From Polychytrium aggregatum (Eukaryota > Chytridiomycota > Chytridiomycetes > Polychytriales): 64,000 nt of DNA. The DNA is taken from positions 186,001-250,000 of the forward strand of contig NW_026516204.1 of the NCBI RefSeq assembly GCF_025602895.1, read 5' to 3'. The position numbers and the translations under genes are program-made. Position 1 is the first letter of the stretch; every line of letters starts with the position of its first letter. Positions 14,543 through 29,755 of this stretch are shown one piece after another. Below the pieces are notes generated by a model that was not told the DNA's origin, ran no database searches, and worked only from the letters and a program-made list of their open reading frames with translations.

Positions 14543-14689
14543 CCAGCCACGGTCTGGCCGGCAAATACAGCGGCTGCTGCGCATCGATCTGGCCCAACCG
14601 GCGATTTTGCATGTCGGGTTGACAGAGCAGCGGGCTCAGCCAACATCCCGCTGGAGAGCGCTGGTGCTGGGGCTAGCCGAATCGCTGCC

Positions 14690-16981
14690 ATGGACGAGCC
14701 ATATGCCGACGAGCCGTATCCCGACGAGTCGTATGCCGACGAGCCGTATGCCGACGAGCCGTATGCCGACGAACAGCATCCGGGCGGTGTTCCTGGCGCC
14801 GCTCGGCCGCTCTCGACCAAGCTCAGAGAAAACAACTACAATGTCCAGCATTCGCTCCACAGCGTCATCCGCCTGAGGCCCGAGGAATACACCCGAACGT
14901 ACCTCCCGCCTCGCGAGCGAGCACCGATCGAGGAGGACAGCAACGACTCGTCTGTTTGGGACCCGTCCGTGGACACCACCAAGAAGACGAAAAAGTACGC
15001 AACCACCTATCCGCGCAGCGGCGAGCTCAAGATCACCAGCCTCTCGGTCGAGGCTGTCCGGCAAGCATTCGATCGTCGCCTCCGCAGAAGGTTTAAGCAA
15101 CTCCTCCGATCCGTCGAGGTATGTCTGCGAGGCACCTTGTGGATCTAGATCGATGTGCTCATCGAGGGCAGTGTGGATCTGGTTTGAAGCTCGAGATCGA
15201 TCATCGCCGCTGGCGAGACATCCTTCAGCGGCACTGCCGTCGATCTACTCGGCCATCTCCATTTGCTCTGAACACACTGCCTGACACATGACCATGCGCT
15301 GCTTGGCCTCTAGCTCGCACCGCCAATCCAGGCGTATGAGCGCTGGGTCTTCAGCGCCTGGAGCAAGTCGACCAAGAACCAGCGAAAGGATCCCATCATG
15401 CCCTTCAACATCGTCGTCGAGGAGGGGCTTGTGTCGGATCTCGTCCGCGCTGGCATCAAAGAAGCCGTGGCCAAGAAGATTGTCCGTGAGTTGGGAAGGG
15501 AATCGACCCGGCTTGTCGAGAATCTCCTGCGATTGCAGAAGCAGGCCGATCTCGAACCTGAGGCAGCAGATCCGGCGGCTTACGAGCAAGCAAAGCCAGC
15601 AGAGTCTTCTCGGCCGACCAGTGCATCGAAAGTGAAGCGCACCGAGTCCAGTAAACGGTCAGCGAAGGCCGTTGATAGTAGCAATAGCGACCGCGCCGAT
15701 CGGCACAGCCAGAACGACGGATCGGGCGCCGAGAGCGATGGCGAAGACGAGGATCCCGACCACGTTGTGCTCCAGCGCAAGTCCGTCGTGATCGCTCGGC
15801 ATCACAACAGCATCGATGTCACCTACGGCGCAAGGTCCTTTTGCAAGCTGACCCCGGCCCACCACGACAAACTCTTGGAGCTGTTCAAGCGCTACTCTGG
15901 CCAGCCCGAGGAAATGTTCCCGCAAGCACTGATGGCGCTGCTGATGCGGTACAAGTCGCTGCTTGGACATGGCTTTCAAGCAGCAATGCCGACCGCGGCC
16001 ATGAAGGTTCTCCAGCGCGAGTTTGGCGTCGAGTTCGAGTGCTTTGCCTCGCCGCTCAACACTCGCTGGGGGCGCTATTGCTCGGCCTTTATCGACACGG
16101 ATGGCCCCTTTGGCTCGCTTGGGGACTTTTTCTCGTTCAAGCCGTTCGAGGGCAGCTATGAGGTACGACCGACATGCTGCTTGTGCCGTGAGTCGAGCCA
16201 GTATGCATAAGGGCAATTGGCGATCCCACATATGGCTCAAGATGCAGATCGACTGGCTGCTGCTGGCACTCACTGACTGCATTGGTCCTTGCTGCTGCAG
16301 GTCAATCCTCCGTTCATCCGCCCAGTCATGGAAAAGATGGTGACCCACATCGAGTCGCTCATGGAGGCTGCAGAGGCCGCGAAGAAAGCGCTCTCGTTTG
16401 TTGTTGTGCTTCCGGGGTGGGAGGAATGCTCGTCGTGGTCAGCCATGAAGACGTCGAAATGGCAGCGGGACGTGCTGCTCCTGCGTGGCGGCGATCACGG
16501 ATTCTTTGGTAGGATGGCATGCGTCGCCTGGCAGCTCGGGTGCAGTCTTTGATGCATCTCGTCTCCTGTGCTAATCACTGCGTCTCCTCATGCGCCAATC
16601 AATGTGTTTCCCTCCTCCTCCATTCTATTAGATGGTGCTCAACACCAACGGCTCGACAAGTACCGTCCCTCCCCTTATCCTACGGGCATTTTTTTCCTCC
16701 AAACGAGCGCCGCCCAAGTAACGTGGCCGGTTACGAAGCTCAAGCTTGCCAAGCTTCAGTATGCCATGCAGTGTGCGCTGCCTTCGGCCTCAGAGTCGAC
16801 TCGGCGATTCAGGACGGGCCGAGGATTCGGCCATCTTGATGGCGGAGGCGGAGTGTACAAGGGAAAGACGAAAAACAAGCGCAAACGCGATGATGCCGGT
16901 GACGACAACTACGCCGATGGCGACAATTACACCGATGGCGACAACTACACTGAAGGCGAGACGATTCACAGCGCATCCTAA
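14690..16981 (+). CDS. PCIF1: PCIF1/CAPAM-like cap-specific adenosine N6-methyltransferase, 4 exons
   Basis: PCIF1 methylates N6 of the first transcribed 2'-O-methyladenosine next to the mRNA cap (m6Am), using S-adenosylmethionine. Exons 14690-15118, 15314-16162, 16301-16508 and 16632-16981 give 611 residues. The core is strongly family-like: FGVEFECFASPLNTRWGRYC, then SAFIDTDGPFGSLGDFFSF, then the catalytic NPPF (about 428-431, right after intron 2), then LSFVVVLPGWEE and GIFFLQ. A helical domain precedes it (KERW-like YERWVFSAWSKS). I see no N-terminal WW domain, which animal PCIF1 uses to bind the RNA polymerase II CTD; instead the protein begins with an Asp/Glu/Tyr repeat. The Lys-rich tail (KGKTKNKRKRDD) looks like a nuclear localisation signal, followed by a DNYxDG repeat. 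Confidence 0.9.
14699..14773 (+). repeat. 15-bp coding minisatellite, 5 copies
   Basis: Five units of CCGTATGCCGACGAG at the 5' end of the PCIF1-like frame, encoding PYADE repeats. The unit length keeps the frame, so copy-number change would alter protein length only. Confidence 0.9.
16904..16957 (+). repeat. 18-bp coding repeat, 3 copies
   Basis: Three units of GACAACTACRCCGATGGC near the 3' end of the PCIF1-like gene, encoding DNYADG/DNYTDG. Confidence 0.85.
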
Positions 16982-17472
16982 ACGGACCAGGACAGCCATA
17001 GAGTCCTTTTCTCTTGATCATGAATACACACCCATCCATCGCCCGTCATCACCAAACAGTGTGTTCAAGGAGTCTGGTATTGTGGCTGCCTTTGGGAATG
17101 CATCGTGGAGGCAGGGTAAGGGACACACACCGGGTTCATGGGCAAAGTCTTGTTTCGTTCAAACAGACTATTCATCACATCCAAGATGACTGAGAGTCCT
17201 CACGTCTGGCCCTATTCGGATATGAATGGACCTTCGGCTATGACGAGAAGGCCACCGGCTCCGCTCGGCATCAACTCGCATTCGGATCCAAAGTGCGGCG
17301 CTGTTGGAGCCGCCATCGATTCCTGATCGGACTACTTCCGATCACGTGCGAGAGACGGGCTCGCTTCGGTCGAGTTCCGCCTGGTGAGTTCTGCCTGGTG
17401 AGTTCCACTCGGGAGAGTTCTTCCTGGTGGGCTCTGCTTTGCCTTTGGCCACGACCCGCGAGCCGAGCCAGG
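16982..17472. other. PCIF1-CFAP91 intergenic region
   Basis: No gene recognised. Around 17380-17431 imperfect repeats of GAGTTCYGCCTGGT are visible. Small open frames here lack any similarity. Confidence 0.45.
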
Positions 17473-21275
<3,803 letters not shown>

Positions 21276-21792
21276 GCAGGTGGTGCCTCTGGCACATCTT
21301 CCAAGACGTGAGCCGCAACCTGCTCCAGGAACGATGCTGCCAGTGCCTCCAACATTTCGTTGTGCAAAATATGCTACTTGTGTGCATGTGGGAGCTGCTT
21401 TGGGCTGAAGCAGATGATGGATTGCAGCATTAGTGAGTATGCCGCTCTCCCGCATGACGGTAAATACAGAGCTGGACTCGGTCCTCCTGCCGGCATGCCT
21501 GCAGAGCATCCGGCCCGAGGCCGTGCACCAACATAGGTCATTCGGAGAGCAGACCAGGGGCACTCGGGGGCAGGTCGGTCGCGTCGCATTCGAACCTTGG
21601 CCGATCTTGTGGCTGCTGTCTGGTCGCATCGCCTCTGGCGGGGCTGCCCTCATCTCGACGACCCGATCCAGTCGGGGACAATCGACAGGCGAGCGGATTC
21701 AACTTGCCCTGACCAACGCAGGGGTGTAACAGGCCGTCAGTCTGCATCATCCCTCGACTGCAGAGCACGGTGCTGGAGCCGCACGAGCCGCA
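21276..21792. other. CFAP91-SAC3 intergenic region
   Basis: About 0.5 kb with no recognised gene or repeat. Open frames on both strands give no similarity. Confidence 0.45.
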
Positions 21793-24700
21793 ATGGAGCA
21801 GGTACCCAGCCTCTCCCCAGACCCAGATCGCACATCCAGCCAGTGCAATCGCAGTAATGGCCGGCCGCCTCGGCCTCCTTTCTTTTCTTATTTCGCTGGA
21901 TTGCAGAACAACAGGGCGAATGGACCAACAGGCCGCGGACGAGGAGCCCGGGGCCGGCCCAGGGGAAGGAATATGTCGATGGTTTTCAATAACAGCAGCG
22001 GCAACAACACCAACAGCACTGGCACCGGCGACAACAGCAGCCGGGGTGCGCTGGCGTCGCCCGTCGTCTCTAACTCGGCCAGGACAAGTGAAAGCTCCGA
22101 TTCATTCTACGGCTCCCAACGGGGCTCCAACTCCAGGTCTAGTTTCTCTCGAGGATCGCCAGGACGAGGTGGATTCGCGACGAACAGAACAAAGTGGTTC
22201 AACAACCAGCCAGCGAGTATGGCTCCTTAGCATGCGCTCGCCCGCTCGCCGGCTCTATTCAGGAATAGAATACGCCGCACAGGTGTGGCCGAAACCATGA
22301 TCTCGGCAAGATCGGATCGGATACTGACAAAGCTCTATTCACGTCAGGCGAGTCCACAGCGCCGAGTCCAACGGTTGCCGCGGGCGATATGATCGACGAC
22401 GAGGACAGCGCGATGATCGAAACTCCATCATCAAGATCGCTAGAGCCGCTACCGGAGCCGTTGGATCGTTCTCTGGACCAGGAGGACTTTTCGTTTGGCT
22501 CGTCCGACTCGTCGGCGGCTCAGTGGTCATCCAAAAGCACGGGGATCTTGCGAATGCGGAAGAACGTCAGGTAATGTCCTCCAGAGTTGATGGCCGGCCG
22601 TCCTCAACGGCACTCGCACATCATGTGCGAACAGTCCATATCCGCCCGCCCCCTGCTGTCTTGCTGACACGATCCGTGGATGGCATCGTTCGGGACACCC
22701 CGGCGGATCGTCGTCTCTCAACTGGATGGGCATTCTCTAACATCCTCATCAAGGCCGGAGGATCGAGTCGAGAGATTTTCGTATGTCCCTCCTGATAACC
22801 GCTATATGGAGGTATGGGCACTGCACTTGGGTCGTCGATGCGTCAGATGGTTCGCTGGGCGGATGCTTCTGGCGCTTTCTCCGGTTCTGGTCCTGGTGTG
22901 CTGTGCTATGGGCTGAACTGACCACAACTGTCGGGTATTCACATTCGCTCGTATTGATGACATGTACCCCCCCCCGATCCAGATGAAAGACCAACGAGAC
23001 GACCTGATGAACATGTATGTCAAGCAGAAGAAGATGGCCATGCCGGGCCAGCAGTACAATCTCGGTGAAGCCCCGCAGCTCGCTCCTGAGTGTCTGGATA
23101 TGTGCCCCGAGTTCGAGCGGCAAGAGCGAGAATATTCCAAGAAGCTGGATGAGTTTGAAATCGTAAGATATTGGCACCGAGGAGTCATTGGCCGGAGCCT
23201 GCTCTATCCGTGGTTGCTTCGTGGAACTCGATACCGCACTATAACTAAGCCATGTGCCACGCCCCGTCTATCCGTCGCAGGACCCAGCCACCGGTCGAGC
23301 CGATCCAAAGACAACCGTCAAGCGATACAAGCGATCTGCTGCCGGCGACCCTCCGCCCTTGCCCTGTGACGTCCGGCCGCCCCATGTGCTGCTGGTAGGT
23401 GATGCGAATGACTGGTATTTGGCATCGATGGGCACGGCCTTGACCGCCTAGTCCGACAGCGACCGATACCGAGCAATCGACAGTGACACCACTTCGCCAT
23501 CATCCAGGCGACACTTGACTTTTTGGTTTACGAAGTTCTGCCAGAGTATGGTCTCGATAAAGCCCACCCATGGATCCGCGACCGAACTCGTGCTATCCGA
23601 ACCGACTTTACATATATCCAGTCTCGCGGCACGGAGTCGATTGCCGCGCACGAACGAATAGCTCGATTCCACATCATGTCGCACCACGACCTATCTGAGA
23701 TAGCGTCGTTCTCGGTCTCTCAAGAATACGAACAGCTGTGTAAAAGTAAGTCCGAGCACCCCGTTTAGTCTGAACAGTGATAGCACCAATCTCAGCGACC
23801 CTGAATGGGCGTCGCTGAAACATCGCTAGCCCCCTCCATCCCTCGAGTAAATATGACAACTGCCGAGACGTAGATCCGGAAGATGCATGTGCGTCGCCTC
23901 GATCGTAGCTGAGACAGCTGTCGGCCCATCTGCCTTTCCAGCCCTGCAGAGTCTCAAGGAGCTCTATTCCGAGTGCGCTCGCCAAGGGATATATTCTCCA
24001 AACGAGGCCGAGTTCATTGCATACTACATTCTTGCCCACGTCAAAAGTGTCAAGGCTACCGAGTTCGAAAAGTCTCTGCGTCGCGGAGTATATCTGGATC
24101 CGCTTGTCCAGCGAGCACTTGAGCTGCAGTCTTACATTGTCCGATCCAAGGGCGAGGTCGCCAACTACTCGCGATTCTTCCGCAAGATTGCAAGTAGCCA
24201 AGTCAGCTATCTGGAAGCATGTCTGCTTCATCGAGAGTTTATCAGCGTTCGCACCGACGCCCTCCGATCAATGCAAAAAGTCTACATGAGTCAGGCAGCG
24301 ACCAACTCCAACGTGTTCCCCGTATCGGATCTGATCCGTCAACTCGCCTTCAACGACGATTCGGAGGTCATCAAGTATCTTGAGTACTTCCAGATCCCGT
24401 TTGAGCAGGATCCGACGCTGGGCTCATATCAAGTGATAATCGGCAAGACACGGCAGTATGACGCCAGAGAAGATAAGCACCGAGTCATCGCTGGTCCCTT
24501 TTACGGTGAGCTACCCGCCGGTTCCATTTCCATTCCCGTCCCACAGCAGCGAAGAAACCGCCGATATCCAAAGTCGTTGACTCGACGAACTACACCCACT
24601 CTGTGGGGTCCTGTGCAAGCCGCAGCCGAACAGCGTTTTTGTCACAATACGCTCACGGAGATCGAAGCCATAGCTAATTCTCTGGTGACCAATGGACGGC

Positions 24701-27700
24701 CTCCGCTCTCTCATCCCGTGTGACTGCAGACAGGCACCGTGCAAGCCTCACTCCCGTTGTTTCTCAGGTGATCCTGCACAAGCGCAAAGGCATTTCAGAT
24801 GCAGATATCATTGACGGACGGAGTCTGTTGCTTGTAAGGTCGCCACAGCGCCAGGCGAAACAGCCGGGTTTGAATCGGCCAGACCAGTCGGCAATCAGGC
24901 GACCACTACCTGCGCCTCCGGTCGAGCCTCGCACCACTTTCGGAGCAGCCGCTCTGTTTGCAGGATCTCCGGTAGCTCCAAGGCCGATCTTCGCCCCTTC
25001 AGAACCGGTATCGAGGCCACCGCCATCGATGCTCAAGGCGCCGAGCGAGCCGGCTTCCCGGACTCCAGCCCCGTCGGCGCCCTTCTCGTTTGCAGCTGCG
25101 CCTACTACCACTGCCCCATCTCGATCACTGTGGTCCAATACCCCGCTCGCTCCAGAGGCACCTGTTTCGGCACCAAGTCCGTTCTTCAATATCCCCAACG
25201 CTACCCCATCCTTGGATACGACTTTGCAAAGGCCACCAATCGCCCAAACACCACACCTGCCTCTGGCAGCCCAGCATGCCCCTGTCCTCCAGTTGCCAGT
25301 ATCCTTCCACCCCGTCTCGCCTGCAAAGTCCATGACACCAACTGTTGCAACCCCTCGATCAATCGTACCCGAGTCCTTGGTTGCTTCGGTATATGATGAC
25401 CTGGTGAAGCAAGCGATTCGGGAGATTGCCGCCGAGGAGCTTGTGAGCCGACATCGGTTCGCGAACGAGATCTCCATGGCGGTTTTATCGGACGTTGCAG
25501 CTCAGGCTGTCGCCGACGTAGTTCGAGAAGTCGTAATGGAGTGCGTAGTGGAAGCAGAGCTCCGAAGCTATGCGTACGACAATCTTGTCGACCAGTTCGC
25601 GCTCGAGTTTGTGCGAGAGATTGTGCTCGAGCAAATCGCCCAAGAGCATCATGCACGCCGACAGCGACAGCAATTTTTCGCCCTCTGGGTGCAGCAAGTC
25701 GAAGTGAGCCGCCTTGACCGCCAGAGGCGACTGGCGTTGGAGCAAAAGCGAGCTGTCGAGCTCTATCTCAACACCGTTGCCATGCCGCCCAGTCTGGTTG
25801 GCAATGGCGCTCGCAAGCGCACACTCCATCCTGGGGGGCAGCGCAAACGTCCCAAGTGGGAAGAATCTGAAGCTCTGAATGAGGAGGAGGTTCTCAGCGG
25901 CATTATTCTGAGAGTAAGTCGCATATGATGGTGCTTTTGCACAAACGCTGGAACAGAGGCAAGACGGCCCGGAAGCGACGGCTGGAGAGAGTCTCCATTG
26001 ATCAGGAATGCTCGGCACAGCAGCGCGTCGTCCTCCTGCGGTCGCTCGTTATCGTCCCAGACCCAGACCCCCTCTCACCCCTGCACTCTTACCTCGATAT
26101 GCATATTTCCAACTTGTCCAACTGGACTTGTCGCTTCCCGGTTGTGTCTGACTGTGCGCTTGCCGCTTCAGGCCGCACAGCAGAGCGGTCGCTACTGGGA
26201 CCCAATTGACTTTCAGGTACTCTTCCGCGAGATTCCGATTCCCCACCAAAGTGCCGTCGAATGTATATTTCACTGGAAGATTGGAGTTTCGGTCGCAGGC
26301 TCGCCGGATCTGTCGCCCTTGAACCAGTTTTGCTCAACATGGCTGCGCTCCAAGTTCACGCCGACGGGCGTCACGCCCCACATGGTCGTTCAGGCCGGCG
26401 CGCAAAAGAATACCGTCAAAGAGCTGCTCCACTCGCGATTCGCCCTCAAGAAGCCCGTTCGAGGTGGAAGCGTCTTCCAGCGGGTAGAACAGTGCGACGT
26501 GGTGGTCCATCAAGTTGAAATCCGAGAGCCCCGTCGAGCCGATGCAAGCCCCAAGGTCAACTCCGAGAGTATCCTCTCAGGTGTATCAGCCTTGGTATTC
26601 CAGTGCACCATCAAGGACGGGAATAGCGATGTGGGGTATGTTGCCCCCTGCAGGTCTCCAGGGCATGATTGCGACCATCCCCAGCTACGCAGCGTCTGCT
26701 TGGAAAATGCATCTCGGTGCCTCGACGGGTGTGCTGCATGTCGCCTTCTCATCCGAGTGTTGGTACACTATCTCCACACAGATCCTGGTGGAGAACGGAG
26801 CACGAGCGTCTCCTCTCGTTCTGCGACTGCGTTCCTCGCCACGCCAAGATCCCACTGCTCATTGTGTTTTGGTCCACTCCGGCATTCAACAAGAACGAGT
26901 TTATTGGAAATGTACGTCGCGTTGCGTGCGACTCAGCCGAGCCAAGCACATTGTGGTACACGGCCTTCCAGAGTGCTGGCTCGGCTGTTCTTCTGGTCAC
27001 TTACATGCCCTTTCGTTGGCTCACCATCGCTGCTGGCTTTTGGCACTACCAAATCCACATTTCCAGGTCGCAGTCAAGGAGTCTCTCTCTCAGCTTTTTG
27101 GTGCAGGCCCCATCGACTATCTCGACATCCTCGGGATCGATACAGATGAGGCTGGCTTTGATGTGGTCAAGTCAAGTGTCGGGCTCAAGCTCAAGCTGGG
27201 GAGCTTGGTCGAGCGATATCCCCCGGTCCAGCGGCTGAAGCATGTGGTTGTAGAAGGTGGGAGGCCGCTGTCTTTTCCACGTCGAATCGATCGCCCGCCT
27301 TTGGCAACCGAAAGCGTTGGCTCGTGGAAGCAGCTCTCTTACGTGTTGTGCGCTTCACGTTGCAGATGTGGTGGACGCCATAACAAACAAGTACTTTGAG
27401 TTTGCCGTCGGACACGTCGATAAAATATGCAATAAGCTTAGCTTTGGTGAGAGTACCAGCGATTCCGCGCCGAAGCAGTTGCTAGCAATGCTCTCCGTCT
27501 CCTCCGGCAAAACCCCCTCCGATTGCGCTCGCTGAAAGCGGGCTCTGTCCATCGGTCTCATACCATACTGACGCCTTTCGCCACGCCACAGAACTGTGCA
27601 GCGACGTTTACACCATGACGTGCGACATGCTCATCGAGCTCATGAACAACCAGTTCTCGGCCGTCGAACAGATCCTCACCCATCCTGTGCTTGAGACCAT

Positions 27701-29034
27701 CGCTTGGCCGGCGCGCGAGTTTGCTCAAAGACAAGACTCTGTGCCCCCAATTGAGTGGAACTCTGACGCAGCGTTTGCACATCTGCGATCTGTCATTGCC
27801 AAGTACCGGCTGCCCAGTCTGTCGTCGCTTGCACTGGGCACAGACAAGAGTGCCGATGATGATGCTCGGTTCGTATCAACGAGTCGTTGGCTGAGTGGAT
27901 GCGCATACGGGATTGTTGTATCAGCCGAAGGATCCGACGCCAATCACCCAATGCTTTAGCGGATCTTCTTATGCATGTCCATAGCTCATCGACGTGTTTG
28001 GTTATGTGCAGATATCAAGCCCTTTGGAAGCTCCAGTCTCGGTGGTTAACTTCGCTCGAAGGGTATCCTGGCCTCTCTCTCGACATGGTACAGCAACTCC
28101 GGGCACAGACCACCAGAATTCTCACGGAATCGACCGGCGCGCGATGTGGTGAGTCGCAGTTTCGCATTCCAGATGCATCGTCGGCGTTCGCCCAACTCAG
28201 CCGTCTTGTAGCATCAGATCCTGCCCTTCTACGACAGCTAAAGCAGCGACACGGCATATGATGTGATGTGACTAATGTCAATGACGCTCGCCACACCTTC
28301 AGCCATCCTGATCGGCAGCTTGATGCGGCATGTGTCTGTTGCGCTTGTCAAGTCGTTCGTCCATGAGCTTACGTCGCTGTCACCGCCACCGTGGTATGTC
28401 GAGGAGCACATAGGACTGCTCGAGAAGGTGTTTTCGCAAGCAGTGTACGATCGCCTTGGACAGTGGGAGCGCGAGTTGCAGTCAGCACAAGCTCGCCAGC
28501 AAATGTCCAGGGCTCCGAATCACGATATTCCAAAAGCCGCTGGCCCCGCCTCCCCTGTGCCGAAAGTCCGTCAAAAGAACTCCGCCACCGACAGAACAGA
28601 GCACATGCATCCGGCCGCAAGCAGGTACTGTTAGCACACGTACTGTTGGCTGTGGGGGGATTGTATAGCATCACAGGAACAGGACTATCGACTTGCCCGG
28701 CCAGTTGAAGGCGAAGGATCGCTGTTGACACAGATTCTCACTTCTCGATGCCATAAATCACAGACCCCCGAGCATGGCGGGTGTATCGGCCGCGGGCCAT
28801 CCTCAGATCTCCGAAGCAGAATCCAAGCCTCTGGTGCAAGTGTCTAGGCAACGGTCTGCCCCGGGTGTGCCAGTCCAAACCAGCCCCGCGGCGCCGTTCC
28901 GATCGCCTCCGATACCACATTCGGTGATGCCACAGAGTGCGGAGGGCCGCAAAACGTCGGGCGAACTCGAATTCTTGGATGCCTTGAAGAGGGCTCAGGA
29001 CGAGCTCCGAAGCATGAGCAGTGGAATCCACTGA
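21793..29034 (+). CDS. SAC3: SAC3/GANP (MCM3AP-like) mRNA export scaffold of TREX-2, about 17 exons
   Basis: The TREX-2 scaffold links transcription to nuclear-pore mRNA export. Exons read: 21793-21801, 21907-22216, 22348-22570, 22754-22811, 22983-23162, 23281-23394, 23508-23745, 23942-24505, 24730-25913, 26172-26635, 26782-26911, 27067-27256, 27366-27446, 27592-27868, 28012-28148, 28303-28624 and 28764-29034 (1583 residues). The N-terminus is a Gly/Arg/Asn/Ser-rich region. The SAC3/PCI domain (about 235-570) holds CLDMCPEFERQERE, then TLDFLVYEVLPEYG, then LQSLKELYSECARQGIYSPN, EAEF and YLEACLLHREF. A Pro/Phe-rich segment (FGAAALFAGS, FSFAAAP) resembles nucleoporin FG sequence. Long helices (about 780-915) fit the Cdc31/centrin-binding region. 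The remainder (LLSFCDCVPRHAKIPLLIVF and onward) resembles the C-terminal part of animal MCM3AP. The 9-base first exon is uncertain: the alternative is to read through 21802-21906, which keeps frame. Confidence 0.88.
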
Positions 29035-29755
29035 TCCGCAGCCAGACCGTGGATGCAAGCTGTTTTGTATCTGGAGCACCGTCTTTGTACTCAATACACT
29101 GCCCTTTGCTGGTTCTCGGAATACTCGTCTATTGCACCACAACAACGATCTATATCATCTACCGCTGTCGTATCGTGCAATCAGAAACGTGAACTCGATG
29201 TGCCAATCGATCATCTCGGATAGATATTGGTCGATTGGATTCATCTGCAAGTGCCATTTCCAGGAAAACCACCACACGCACGGACCGATCGCGATCCGAC
29301 AAATCGAGATCCCGCAATGTGACTCCAACACAAAGTTCGAGCATTCCCTCAAGGAGAGTGCTCCGTTGGTCTGGAGAAGCTGTGCTGCGCCTGGAGCCGC
29401 ATCCAGGATCTTGTCGACGGCTACCCTTGCTGCTGCAGTTAGGGATATGAATCGATCATATGCTGCTCTGGAGATGATACGTAGATTGCTGATGAGCCAG
29501 GTGATGGGACCTCTCACCGATACAAGGCTTTGCTGACTGGCACAGAAAGCCCAAAGCGCAGAGGCGGGGGGGGAGGGAGTGACGGTTGATCGAGGAAGGG
29601 GTGCAGAGCAAGGAGGAGGGGTCAAGGCAGGGCGGGGCAAGGTAAGGAAAGGCAAATGGAAGACGGGGGGGGGAAGAGTGCAAAACAAAGGGCAGAGGCT
29701 CTGTCCTTCGAGGGACAGTGGCTAGGAACAGAATGCTCGAGACTGAATGTACATT
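29035..29755. other. Convergent SAC3-CASC3 intergenic region
   Basis: About 0.7 kb between two gene 3' ends. It contains several G-tracts on + (about 29564-29680, e.g. GGGGGGGAGGG), which are pyrimidine-rich on the CASC3 strand. No gene is recognised. Confidence 0.45.

Noticed and set aside
26636-26653. Very short 18-base intron in SAC3 suggested by GTATGT and a nearby CAG
   Set aside because: Too short to splice; using the acceptor at 26781 gives a 146-base intron and restores the MCM3AP-like frame.
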